Part shown: positions 46,101 to 54,772 of the stretch, piece after piece
Layout: each line of letters begins with the position of its first letter
Position numbering within the stretch: position 1 is the first letter of the stretch
Source of the DNA: Limnoglobus sp043780595
Lineage (GTDB): Bacteria; Planctomycetota; Planctomycetia; Gemmatales; Gemmataceae
Direction: 5' to 3'
Assembly (NCBI GenBank): GCA_043780595.1
Contig: JAYWCL010000027.1
Location: 1-64,000, forward strand
Length of the DNA: 64,000 bases
Notes under the pieces: model-generated
Told to the model about the DNA's origin: nothing
What the model saw: only the letters and a program-made list of their open reading frames with translations
Databases searched by the model: none
Position numbers and translations under genes: made by a program

Positions 46101-46243
46101 GCGGAGTCATGGTGTTCGACAACAATCGGTTGTACGTGGTCAAGCCAATCGGACAGCGATTCTGGACACAAACCGCCGCGATGAATGATGCCGACGAGAT
46201 CGCCGGCACCATCCTGATGCGTTCTCCGAAGGGAGACGCATGA
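43121..46243 (+). CDS. Large N6-adenine DNA methyltransferase (R-M/PglX-like)
   Basis: From ATG 43121 (overlapping the HTH stop) the product has 1040 residues. An N-terminal region (about 1-300) without clear motif precedes the gamma-class methyltransferase: FFDPACGSGIFLVGLFNRI (motif I, about 345), SLFGVDISLTACRITAFSLY, and LVIGNPPWGS (motif IV, about 470). The rest (about 600-1040) looks like a target-recognition region (PLPEHQPNPKRCKEIVRIV) plus a further C-terminal domain. By family it methylates adenine and marks self DNA. It is distinct from DrmMI, encoded further on. Coupled by ATGA to the nuclease-like gene. Confidence 0.87.
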   Translation: MTAATLKDWTQEFGLDARQPPNLFTSKSQINPSTPQAHLLRRAFDVLKVDGILCVDNSPLAYFKLLKRITPEIVFELHKQFWNHSGASLLVLVTDDSVHVYSGMIRPEPESDTAADPSSLVVSLQRVADGLQEFIVAVESGEFFHTHHRSFNPAHRVDRDLLDNLRNTREKLDSATRKRIPAQILDAILCRLVFTCYLFDRDVIGEGYLKQLGIKGASHLRDLLGNATAAKAKDALYSLFEKLKEDFNGDLFSNDLAAEKELIQDKHISTLNDFFQGTSVNTGQRAFWPYNFEFIPIETISAIYERFLKASDEQNGAFYTPRFLAEVVLDTALDGTHPLIGKRFFDPACGSGIFLVGLFNRIAEEWKQANPTARNDRKSKELMQLLRESLFGVDISLTACRITAFSLYLAYLDQLSPPDIQALQAKGRALPRLVVAMDDHQSAKPEVGNIRQADFFEADEWFPKDVSLVIGNPPWGSIAKDDTPAGRWCALNSRPLPDKQIAAAFIWKATEHVAESGRICFVLPHGVLFNHSTTAIPFQKAWIRSHAIDRVLNLADFQRFLFEKAGHPALVVSYRKHAPATTAHRIEYWGPKADWTVTKAEVITIAPQDRTVVSIGEIIQDLDGPDAPQVWKQKFWATPRDWRLLDRLSLYPRLRDQVRQTREKESTKPWIIAQGFQPLGPGDSVEDSKEITLPSTHYIDAKSEDFDLILLPNDCSELPNTKPSVRRGRTQSSNSVFNAPHVLISRGFSRCAFADFDASFRSSVRGIHGPAKDRDLLAFLAAYMRTGIAKYYLFHTSSNWGITRSEVQDEELLRLPFPLPEHQPNPKRCKEIVRIVAGIVDGAARRADADFVDRAGIVRVASTKIEPLIEEYFDILPAEKALIEDTIRVTIDSTRPTRARPLVPTLIPATRTQQEAYRDRVCEMLNGWAKSGSFAVRGYVQGSGLLGVGIAVLEKVKRADVNKAMPDTDTNLIRLLDVVRKAIPRKHATLDVVRGVMVFDNNRLYVVKPIGQRFWTQTAAMNDADEIAGTILMRSPKGDA

Positions 46244-46965
46244 TGCACTTCGGATCGCCGGATAACTGGGTCGATCTGATCGACAGTCAAGTACCAGACA
46301 TTCTTGCTCTGGTGATCGCTTCGTGGGAGTCGCTTCCGGCACCAGCGTCGAACGAACTTGAAAACAGCATTACCAATCGACTCTGCGCCAGAATGCAAAA
46401 CGCGCCGAATCGGGAGTCGTTCCCATTTCATATTCAGCCGCAGGACGTGATCCTCGAACCCGACACTGGTGATGAGTTGGGGCGAACGGACATCGCGTTC
46501 AAGCCATTCGTGCCTTCGGACAGAATCTACTTTTGTCTGGAATGTAAGCGGTTGAACGTTAAAGCTCCACACCCACGCACTTATTGCAGTGAGTATGTCC
46601 GTAAAGGAATGCAGCGGTTTGTCAGCGGCCAATACGCCGGTGCAGTTCGCAATGGTGGGATGCTTGCGTTTGTTCTCGACGCTGATTTGACTGCGGCGAT
46701 TGCAGGTGTTCAGGATAACATACACTCTGCCCAAACCGAACTGGGCATGTCCACGCCTGCCAATTTCTCAACCTCTACCATCCGACCTGCGGATACCAGA
46801 CTTAGAGAAACAAACCATCTTCGCACGCATAATCCAGAACCATTCACGATACACCACCTTTTCATGGCTGGCGATCCGAATGCACCCTTGCTACACGAGC
46901 CACCACCGAAGCCAGCGAAAAACCCGCGTAAGTACCACAAATCGAATACGCCTACGAGTAGTTGA
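46240..46965 (+). CDS. PD-(D/E)XK-like nuclease-family protein
   Basis: The 241-residue product starts at the ATGATG that overlaps the methyltransferase stop. The string GRTDIAFKPF (Asp about residue 83) followed by YFCLECKRLNVK (E-x-K about residue 101) fits the PD-(D/E)XK nuclease core; earlier strands include IQPQDVILEPDTGDELG. The tail is Pro-rich and disordered. It is a likely restriction partner of the methyltransferase before it. Recognition of the fold is by motif only. Confidence 0.65.
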   Translation: MMHFGSPDNWVDLIDSQVPDILALVIASWESLPAPASNELENSITNRLCARMQNAPNRESFPFHIQPQDVILEPDTGDELGRTDIAFKPFVPSDRIYFCLECKRLNVKAPHPRTYCSEYVRKGMQRFVSGQYAGAVRNGGMLAFVLDADLTAAIAGVQDNIHSAQTELGMSTPANFSTSTIRPADTRLRETNHLRTHNPEPFTIHHLFMAGDPNAPLLHEPPPKPAKNPRKYHKSNTPTSS

Positions 46966-46972
46966 GTCACCG

Positions 46973-47053
46973 ATGAATCAACAGAAATGCAAATGTGAAA
47001 AGACGGACAACACGACATGCGACTGCTATGCAGTCAAATCGCACGAAAGTTAG
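46973..47053 (+). CDS. 26-residue Cys-rich micro-ORF
   Basis: Between the nuclease-like gene and drmD a short frame reads MNQQKCKCEKTDNTTCDCYA, then VKSHES. It has two CxC pairs (KCKC and TCDCY), enough to bind one metal ion. No ribosome site is obvious, so it may not be translated. Confidence 0.3.
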   Translation: MNQQKCKCEKTDNTTCDCYAVKSHES

Positions 47054-47065
47054 AGTTTGTAAATC

Positions 47066-50000
47066 ATGGCAACCACCGTCACCCCCTATCCCGAACAAGG
47101 TCAAATGGTCAGCGTCCGGTCACGCAACTGGATGGTGACGGACGTTTCAACTAGCACGCTGCCGCCAGATCGTCTGCAAACTGGCTTGGAGTCACCACAG
47201 AAGCTTATCACGTTGTCATCCGTCGAAGACGATGGGCTGGGCGAAGAACTAAGCGTCATTTGGGAGCTTGAGCCTGGGGCCAGAGTTGTCGAGAAAGTTG
47301 CTCTCCCCGATCCCACTGGCTTCGATCCACCGGACCGACTCGATGCCTTTCTTGATGCCGTGCGATGGGGCGCGTCGTCCTCAGCAGACGTGCGAACGAT
47401 TCAGGCTCCGTTTCGCTCCGGCATCGACATTGAAGACTATCAGCTTGATCCAGTAGTGCGGGCAATCCAGATGCCACGGGTCAACCTCCTGATTGCTGAC
47501 GATGTGGGCCTCGGCAAGACCATCGAAGCCGGAATGGTAGCACTTGAACTCATCATCCGTCATCGCGCCCGGAAGATTATGATCGTGTGTCCGGCTTCCT
47601 TGCAAGTACAGTGGCAAGAGCAAATGCGAGACAAGTTCGGCCTTGACTTCCGCATCGTGAACTCAGCAATGATGGGCGTGCTTCGGCGCAGCAGGGGCAT
47701 CCATGTCAATCCGTGGAACCATTTCCCCCGGCTCATCACCAGCATTGACTTCCTCAAACGAGAGCGACCGCTGAGGTTGTTCCGGGAACTTCTTCCTGGG
47801 CCGGATGAACCAAACTTCCCCCGCAAGTTCGACATGATGATTGTCGATGAGGCCCATAATTGCGCTCCATCGGGCCGGGGCCGGTACGCCACCGATTCGA
47901 TGCGGACCCAGGCCCTTCGTCTTCTCGTGCCGCATTTTGAACACAAGCTGTTCCTCACGGCCACGCCGCACAACGGCTACCCGGAGAGTTTTTCGGCGCT
48001 ACTCGAATTGCTCGACAATCAGCGGTTCGCCCGCAGCACAACACCCGACCGCAAACAGCTCAATGCAGTGATGGTCCGACGCATGAAGTCGGAATTGCCG
48101 CCGAAGTGGGACGGCTCGCCAAGGTTTCCGAAGCGGATGCTGGACCCCATCGAGGTTCCCTACACCGACGAGGAGCGGGCCGTCCACGCTGCGCTCCGGC
48201 AGTACGCGGCACTGCGAGTTGAGCGTGCCAAGGACAACGCCGAGAAACTTGCAACCGAGTTCGTGCTGAAGACACTGAAAAAGCGTCTTTTCTCCAGCCC
48301 GGCGGCATTCCTAACCACGCTCGATTCGCACGAGAAATCCCTGCGGCAAGCCAAGCGTGGCAAGGCTCTTCGTAAGCCGTCAATTGGCATCTTGAAGCAG
48401 GAACTCGACCGCATCGACGAGGACTATGCCGACGACACGGAGTACGACGAAGCCACTGCCGACGCCGTGGATGCCGCCTCATTGCTGTTCAGCGAACCGT
48501 CTGCGAACGAACTGGCCCTGTTGAAGCAGATGCGGCAATCGGCGGAAAAAGCGTCGGGCCAACTCGACTCCAAGGTGAAATGCCTGATCGACTGGCTCAA
48601 TACGCACATCCGCCCCAACAAGAAATGGAGCCACGAGCGGGTCATCCTCTTCACCGAATATCGGGCCACGCAGAACTGGCTCAAAGAAGTCCTCGCTCAG
48701 CACGGCTTCACCAAAGACGACCGCCTGCTGACCATGTACGGCGGCATGGACATGGAGGAGCGAGAAGAAGTCAAAGCCGCCTTCCAGTCGTCCCCCGAAA
48801 TCAGCCCGGTGCGAATCCTGCTTGCGACCGACGCCGCTGCCGAAGGTATTAACCTTCAGAACCATTGCTACCGGCTCATCCACTATGAAATCCCGTGGAA
48901 CCCTAACCGGCTTGAGCAACGAAACGGGCGTATTGACCGTCACGGACAGAAGGGTTTCCTTGCGCCCAACGGCGAGCGGCAAGTCTTCGTCTATCACTTT
49001 GTGGGCCAGGGCTACAAGCAGCGCCAACAGTCGGCGTTCTCCGGTCGGGCCTCTGACCTGGACGCCGATCTGGAGTTCCTGATGCGGGTGGCCCAGAAGG
49101 TTGAGACGATCCGTGAAGACCTGGGTAGCTACGGCACAGTGTTGGCCGATGATGTCGAGCAAGCCATGCTCGGTCGTGGCTACTCGCTGCCCGGCGTTTG
49201 CAGTGCAGAAACCAAAGCCGAACCCGTTAGGAAGATGCTCAAGTTCGAGCGGGACTTGGCGAAGCAGATCAATGAATTGCTCAAGCAATATCAGGAAACG
49301 CAACGGGAACTGCGGCTGTCGCCAGAGAATATCCGTAAGGTGGTCGAAGTCGGTTTGGCTCTGGCCGAGCAGCCTGCGTTGATTCCGTGCCCGAATCAAA
49401 CCGGCAAACCAGTGTTCACCTTACCCGCCTTGAAGCACAGTTGGGCGGCGTGTGCCGAGGGCCTTGAACACCCCCACACCAAAAACATTCGCCCGATCAC
49501 CTTCGACCACGCCGCAGCCGATGGCCGGGACGATGTGGTTCTTGTCCACCTGAATCACCGCCTCGTTCAGATGAGCCTGCGGCTCTTGCGGGCGGAAGTG
49601 TGGTCGATCAAGGGGCGAAAGCGGTTGCACCGCATCACGGCTCGTTTGGTGCCGAACCACGTTCTCAGTGCGCCTGCGGTTGTGGCACATGCTCGATTGG
49701 TGGTGATCGGCGGCGACAGCCATCGGCTGCACGAGGAGATCATAACGGCAGGTGGACTACTCAAGGAAGGGCGTTACTCTCGCCTGAATCTCGGCGAGCT
49801 AGACAAAATACTGGCCGCTGCCACCAACGACGCTGCCGCCGAGCCGATGCAGAAGCACCTGATCGAATTGTGGGACCGCTTCGCACCGTCTCTTGCTCAA
49901 TCGCTTGAAGCACGGATGAAGGACCGTACTACCGGCCTTCAAAAGAAGCTGGCCGAACGAGCCGACAAGGAAGCCGAGGACATTCGGGACATTCTGATGG

Positions 50001-50245
50001 AACTCAAGAAAGCCATCGACACAGAACTGAATGACCCGGAATACCAGCAACTCACGCTGTTCGATGATATCGAAAGAGATCAGTTCGAGCGGAACAAGGA
50101 CTTCCTGCGAGCCAGATCGAAAGCGATCCCCGCAGAGATCGTAAATGAAATGGCAGCGGTCAAGTCACGCTATGCCGATCCGCAGCCCCGTATGTTCCCC
50201 GTGGCGGTGACGTTCTTGGTACCGGAAAGGATGGCGAAGGGTTGA
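47066..50245 (+). CDS. drmD: DISARM SNF2-like helicase DrmD
   Basis: The 1059-residue product is an SNF2-type helicase: Walker A LLIADDVGLGKTIEAGM (about 150), DEAH box MMIVDEAHNCAPS (about 258), FLTATPHNGYPES (about 297), VILFTEYRATQNWL, and ATDAAAEGINLQ with EQRNGRIDRHGQKG (about 616). The N-terminal 130 residues are beta-rich, and the C-terminal 400 are helical with a coiled coil. In class 1 DISARM, DrmD is the class-specific helicase encoded next to DrmMI. Here it precedes drmMI, with overlap of its stop and the upstream start region. Confidence 0.92.
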   Translation: MATTVTPYPEQGQMVSVRSRNWMVTDVSTSTLPPDRLQTGLESPQKLITLSSVEDDGLGEELSVIWELEPGARVVEKVALPDPTGFDPPDRLDAFLDAVRWGASSSADVRTIQAPFRSGIDIEDYQLDPVVRAIQMPRVNLLIADDVGLGKTIEAGMVALELIIRHRARKIMIVCPASLQVQWQEQMRDKFGLDFRIVNSAMMGVLRRSRGIHVNPWNHFPRLITSIDFLKRERPLRLFRELLPGPDEPNFPRKFDMMIVDEAHNCAPSGRGRYATDSMRTQALRLLVPHFEHKLFLTATPHNGYPESFSALLELLDNQRFARSTTPDRKQLNAVMVRRMKSELPPKWDGSPRFPKRMLDPIEVPYTDEERAVHAALRQYAALRVERAKDNAEKLATEFVLKTLKKRLFSSPAAFLTTLDSHEKSLRQAKRGKALRKPSIGILKQELDRIDEDYADDTEYDEATADAVDAASLLFSEPSANELALLKQMRQSAEKASGQLDSKVKCLIDWLNTHIRPNKKWSHERVILFTEYRATQNWLKEVLAQHGFTKDDRLLTMYGGMDMEEREEVKAAFQSSPEISPVRILLATDAAAEGINLQNHCYRLIHYEIPWNPNRLEQRNGRIDRHGQKGFLAPNGERQVFVYHFVGQGYKQRQQSAFSGRASDLDADLEFLMRVAQKVETIREDLGSYGTVLADDVEQAMLGRGYSLPGVCSAETKAEPVRKMLKFERDLAKQINELLKQYQETQRELRLSPENIRKVVEVGLALAEQPALIPCPNQTGKPVFTLPALKHSWAACAEGLEHPHTKNIRPITFDHAAADGRDDVVLVHLNHRLVQMSLRLLRAEVWSIKGRKRLHRITARLVPNHVLSAPAVVAHARLVVIGGDSHRLHEEIITAGGLLKEGRYSRLNLGELDKILAAATNDAAAEPMQKHLIELWDRFAPSLAQSLEARMKDRTTGLQKKLAERADKEAEDIRDILMELKKAIDTELNDPEYQQLTLFDDIERDQFERNKDFLRARSKAIPAEIVNEMAAVKSRYADPQPRMFPVAVTFLVPERMAKG

Positions 50246-50247
50246 GC

Positions 50248-53200
50248 ATGTCCATCACCCGCCACCACAATGAATGGCTGTCGCTCGTGCCAAACTCAGG
50301 CCCGTTCCTGAGTTTGCTGGTGCTGGCCCAGGCATTTCCGCAGGGACTCGATGCGCACGATCCGGACCATGCTCGTCGGCTACGCATGGCGTTCGATGAA
50401 TGGGACGACAACCAGTTGAGCCATCGTCCCGATCCGGGCATTCATCGGGAGTGGATCAAGCTGGTACTGGAAGAAACGCTGGGCTACGGCGAACTGCTGG
50501 CCGAGAAACAAGCGATCCCGCAAACGCTCAAGAGCGAGGTTGCCGAGTGCGGAGAAACTCTGCGGCCAGATTGGATCGTCAATGATCCGGCTACGAACAA
50601 GGCCCGGCTGCTCGTTCAGGTCTATCCACGGTCACAATCGCTGACCAAGCCGGTGCAGTCGTCACGCTGGAAGACTTCGCCCGACACCCGCATGATGCAA
50701 CTGCTACACGACACGAGCGTTCGACTGGGGATCGTGACCAACGGCGATCACTGGATGCTGGTAAACGCCCCGAAAAACGAGACGACCGGATACGTTTCCT
50801 GGTATGCAAACCTCTGGCTGGAGGAGCAGGTCACGCTGCGAGCCTTCCGCACGTTGCTCTGTGCCGACCGATTTTTCAGCGTACAGGAGAACGAAACGCT
50901 CGAAGCGCTACTCGACCGCAGTGCTGACGATCAGCAGGAAGTCACCGATCAACTTGGCTATCAGGTTCGCAAAGCGGTCGAGGTACTGGTCCAGGAACTC
51001 GACAAAGCCGATCAGGATCACGGACGGAAACTGTTGGCCGATGTGAACGAGAAGTTGCTTTACGAGTCGGCCCTCACGGTCATGATGCGTCTGGTGTTTC
51101 TGTTCTGCGCAGAGGAGCGGGAACTGTTACTGCTGGGCGATGACCTGTACGACAAAAACTACGCCGTCAGCACGTTGCGAGAACAGTTGCGGGTCACGGC
51201 AGATCAGTTCGGCGAAGAAATCCTCGGCCTTCGGTACGACGCCTGGACGCGGCTGCTCACCACGTTCCGAGCGGTGTACGCTGGGGCCAAGCATGACCGG
51301 CTCAAACTGCCGGCCTATGGCGGGAGTCTATTCAATCCTGACCGCTTCACTTTCCTCGAAGGTCGCAAGCTCGGCACGAGTTGGAAGAATACCGAAGCCA
51401 CTCCGCTGCCGGTGAGCAACCGCACGGTCCTTCATCTTCTCGAAGCTCTTCAGGTGCTTCAAATCAAGCTGCCGGGCGGTGGGGTAGCCGAAGCCCGGAA
51501 GCTGAGTTTTCGGGAACTCAACATCGAACAAATTGGCCACGTCTACGAGGGTCTGCTCGATCACACTGCCAAGCGTGCCGTTGAACCAGTGCTGGGCCTT
51601 CTAGGGACACGGGATAAGGAACCCGAAATCGCACTGGCTGAATTGGAGAAGCTCGCCGCCAAAGGGGAAAAGGAACTACTCAAGTTCCTCAAGGACGAAT
51701 CGGGGCGGTCGGAGTCAGCACTCAAGAAAGGGCTGAACGCCAAGCTTGACGATCAACTCGTCAGCCGATTCCGCACTGCTTGCCAGGATGCCGATCTGTG
51801 GAAACGGGTGGAGCCGTTCGCCGGGTTGGTTAGACTCGATACAGTCGGCTATCCAGTCGTCATCACTTCGGGTAGCGTATTCGTCACCGCAGGGACCGAC
51901 CGACGCAGCAGCGGAACGCACTACACCCCAAAGAGTCTCACCGAACCTGTCGTACAGTACACGCTGGAACCACTGGTCTATGTCGGGCCTGCCGAGGGAT
52001 TGCCGAAGGATCAGTGGAAGCTCCGCTCAGCCAAGGAATTGCTCGCCCTCAAGATTTGCGACATGGCCTGCGGGTCCGGGGCCTTTTTGGTCCAGGCGTG
52101 CCGGTACATGGCAGTACGGTTGCTTGAAGCATGGGACGCCGTGCAACGGGCCAACCCCGGCATGGTACACATCACGCCTGAAGGCGAACCCTCCACCGGC
52201 AAGCCCGGCGAGATGTTGATCCCCGACGATCCCGATGAGCGGCAGACCTATGCCCTGCGAATCGTGGCCCAGCGCTGCTTGTACGGCGTGGACAAGAACC
52301 CCCTGGCAGTGGAAATGGCGAAGCTGTCGCTCTGGTTGCTGACGCTGGCCAAGGACAAGCCCTTCGAGTTTTTGGATCATGCGATCCGCTGCGGTGATTC
52401 ACTCGTCGGCATCCACAACATCGAGCAACTGCGGAAGTTCAACCTCGATGGCAGTGGCGAGGACAACAATCTTTTCCTGCAATTTCTCGATCCCAAAATC
52501 AAGGAAGCCATCGCCCTACGCCGTCAGATCACCGAGATGCAGGCCAACACGGTCGAAGATGTCGAAGCCCAAGACCGAATGTTGCGGGAAGCAAACGAAA
52601 GAATCGACCGACTTAAGTATGCTGCCGATTTCCTGATCTCCGCCGAGTTCGTCTCCGGTTCCGTTGCCGAGAAGCGCGCGGCCAGGGGTGATGCTGCGAT
52701 CAAAGTGGCCGTCCATTTCAACGACAGCGATCTGCCGACGTATCGTCGGGAAGCGCAGAAAGCGCTCGGAGGCCAGGTGACGTTTCACTGGCCGCTAGAG
52801 TTTCCCGAAGTCATGGTTGAGCGGGGTGGGTTCGATGGGTTCGTCGGCAATCCGCCGTTTGTTGGAGGTCGCAGGATAAGGAGTACAGTCGGCACACACT
52901 ACCTTGATTGGCTCACAGTCTCCCTGCTCCCTGGAAGCAGTGGAAATGCTGACCTTTGTGCATTCTTTTTCCGAAGAGTGGAGTCGCTTCTTCGCCAGGA
53001 CGGAGGCTTCGGGCTTTTGGCTACGAATACGATTGCCCAAGGTGACACACGATCTGTGGCCCTCGACCCTCCCTTGGAAGCCAACTGCACAATCTACCGT
53101 GCTATTCAAAGTCGCAAATGGCCGGGGTCAGCGAATCTTGAAGTTGCTCATGTGTGGCTTAGACAAGGATCGTGGCACGGTACGTTCGTTCTCGAAGACA

Positions 53201-54309
53201 AAGCGGTAACGGGAATCAACTCTTATCTTGTCGAAACAGGAGCAACTTCGGGGCGACCATCTCCGCTCATTGCGAACGACGATAAGTCATTTCAGGGCGC
53301 AGTCGTACTTGGGACCGGATTCATCATGGAGCCGGAGGAGGCTCGCACTCTAATTGAGAAACATCCTGGCTCATCTAAGGTGCTGATGCCCTACCTGAAT
53401 GGAGAAGACGTTGCTCAACGTCATGACCAGTCTGCAAGTCGCTGGATCATCAACTTTTATGATTGGCCCCTTAACCGAGAGCAGTCGCCAGAGAATTACA
53501 CCGGGCATGTGGCGACGGACTTCTCCGATTGCTACGCCCGAATCGAACGATTGGTCAAACCTGAGAGAGCAAAGAGTAATAGGAAGGTGTACAGAGAGCG
53601 TTGGTGGCAATACGCCGAGAAACAACCAAAACTCTATGGACTGCTGGGCAAAATGAAACGAGTGCTTGTCACTCCCCAAGTGAGCAAACACAACATCGTT
53701 ACGTTTGCGCCCACAAATCAAGTAATCAGCATGATGCTGATCGTTTTGGTATTTGATGACGATGCCTCATTTGCATTGCTGCAATCGACGCTGCACGAAG
53801 AGTGGGTCAGATTCTATTCCTCATCGCTGGAAACACGGCGTCGTTACATTCCCACCGACTGCTTCGACACATTTCCCTTCCCGAAGAATGCGTTGATTCT
53901 TACTGACATCGGCAATCGGTACTTCCGGCAACGAGCAGCGATAACGAGTGACCGGCTCGAAGGTTTGACCAAGACCTACAACCGCTTCCACAGCCCCGAC
54001 GAAACCAGCGCCGACATCCAAAACCTCCGTCAACTCCACGTCGAGATGGACAACGCCGTAGCCGCCGCCTACGGCTGGGCCGACCTCGACCTCGATCACG
54101 ACTCGCACGAAACGAAGCAAGGTGTCCGCTACACGATCAGCGAACCCGCCCGCCGTGAAGTCCTCGCCCGCCTGCTCAAGCTAAACCACGAGCGCTATGC
54201 CGAGGAAGTAAAGCAGGGGCTGCACGATAAAAAGAAACCGAAGGCATCGAAGAAGGCGGCGAAGGCCGACGACAACCTTACGCTATTCGCGGAGGATGCC
54301 CATGAATGA
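50248..54309 (+). CDS. drmMI: DISARM adenine methyltransferase DrmMI
   Basis: I use ATG 50248 (MSITRHHNEWLSLVPNSGPF), two codons after the TTG at 50242. The 1353-residue product has an N-terminal domain (about 1-400) with VQVYPRSQSLTKPV, then the methyltransferase: THYTPKSLTEPVVQYTLEPL, ICDMACGSGAFLVQACRYMA (motif I, about 606) and FDGFVGNPPFVGGRR (motif IV, about 868). The long C-terminal part probably reads the target. DrmMI methylates adenine to protect self DNA in class 1 DISARM. A Lys-rich disordered stretch precedes the end (KKKPKASKKAAKADDN). The next gene begins inside its last codons. Confidence 0.92.
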   Translation: MSITRHHNEWLSLVPNSGPFLSLLVLAQAFPQGLDAHDPDHARRLRMAFDEWDDNQLSHRPDPGIHREWIKLVLEETLGYGELLAEKQAIPQTLKSEVAECGETLRPDWIVNDPATNKARLLVQVYPRSQSLTKPVQSSRWKTSPDTRMMQLLHDTSVRLGIVTNGDHWMLVNAPKNETTGYVSWYANLWLEEQVTLRAFRTLLCADRFFSVQENETLEALLDRSADDQQEVTDQLGYQVRKAVEVLVQELDKADQDHGRKLLADVNEKLLYESALTVMMRLVFLFCAEERELLLLGDDLYDKNYAVSTLREQLRVTADQFGEEILGLRYDAWTRLLTTFRAVYAGAKHDRLKLPAYGGSLFNPDRFTFLEGRKLGTSWKNTEATPLPVSNRTVLHLLEALQVLQIKLPGGGVAEARKLSFRELNIEQIGHVYEGLLDHTAKRAVEPVLGLLGTRDKEPEIALAELEKLAAKGEKELLKFLKDESGRSESALKKGLNAKLDDQLVSRFRTACQDADLWKRVEPFAGLVRLDTVGYPVVITSGSVFVTAGTDRRSSGTHYTPKSLTEPVVQYTLEPLVYVGPAEGLPKDQWKLRSAKELLALKICDMACGSGAFLVQACRYMAVRLLEAWDAVQRANPGMVHITPEGEPSTGKPGEMLIPDDPDERQTYALRIVAQRCLYGVDKNPLAVEMAKLSLWLLTLAKDKPFEFLDHAIRCGDSLVGIHNIEQLRKFNLDGSGEDNNLFLQFLDPKIKEAIALRRQITEMQANTVEDVEAQDRMLREANERIDRLKYAADFLISAEFVSGSVAEKRAARGDAAIKVAVHFNDSDLPTYRREAQKALGGQVTFHWPLEFPEVMVERGGFDGFVGNPPFVGGRRIRSTVGTHYLDWLTVSLLPGSSGNADLCAFFFRRVESLLRQDGGFGLLATNTIAQGDTRSVALDPPLEANCTIYRAIQSRKWPGSANLEVAHVWLRQGSWHGTFVLEDKAVTGINSYLVETGATSGRPSPLIANDDKSFQGAVVLGTGFIMEPEEARTLIEKHPGSSKVLMPYLNGEDVAQRHDQSASRWIINFYDWPLNREQSPENYTGHVATDFSDCYARIERLVKPERAKSNRKVYRERWWQYAEKQPKLYGLLGKMKRVLVTPQVSKHNIVTFAPTNQVISMMLIVLVFDDDASFALLQSTLHEEWVRFYSSSLETRRRYIPTDCFDTFPFPKNALILTDIGNRYFRQRAAITSDRLEGLTKTYNRFHSPDETSADIQNLRQLHVEMDNAVAAAYGWADLDLDHDSHETKQGVRYTISEPARREVLARLLKLNHERYAEEVKQGLHDKKKPKASKKAAKADDNLTLFAEDAHE

Positions 54310-54769
54310 CGACGTGTGGTATTTCGCCTATGGCAGCAATCTGTGGATTGACCAGAAAGAAAGGCGCACAGGTGCCATTCGTTCCGGCGACGACCATCCA
54401 CGGATCGCGCGACTCGCCAATTTCCGCCTCGCTTTCAATAAGCGAGGCAGTAAGGGGCAGGTATTTGCAAACATCATGGCCTGTCCGGGGGATGAAGTGA
54501 TTGGCATCGTCTATCGCTGTAAGCCGTCAACGATTGACACCATGAGCGAATGGGAAGGTGGTTATGAGAGACAATCCGTCCAGGTCATGATAGATGATGA
54601 CTCCATTGTTGAGGCCATCACCTACGTCGCAATGGCGAAGAATGTGGTCACAGACAGCCGACCGAGCGAAGAATACCTCGAACGGATCGTGACCGGATCA
54701 AGACAGCACGGGCTACCGGAAGAGTACATCGAGCGGATCAAACAATTGGCTTCGGCCTTAGGGGAGTGA
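54302..54769 (+). CDS. Gamma-glutamylcyclotransferase-like protein inside DISARM operon
   Basis: ATG 54302 lies inside the last codons of drmMI. The 155-residue product has the GGCT/AIG2-like fold signature YFAYGSNLW (residues about 7-15), DFRLAFNKRG-type strand (LANFRLAFNKRGSKGQVFAN), GDEVIGIVYRC and the acidic residue in MSEWEGGYERQSVQV (the Glu pair is the likely catalytic site). Family members cut gamma-glutamyl amine or peptide bonds. It stands between drmMI and drmA, three bases before the latter, and is not one of the canonical DISARM genes. Its role there is unknown. Confidence 0.85.
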   Translation: MNDDVWYFAYGSNLWIDQKERRTGAIRSGDDHPRIARLANFRLAFNKRGSKGQVFANIMACPGDEVIGIVYRCKPSTIDTMSEWEGGYERQSVQVMIDDDSIVEAITYVAMAKNVVTDSRPSEEYLERIVTGSRQHGLPEEYIERIKQLASALGE

Positions 54770-54772
54770 TTC

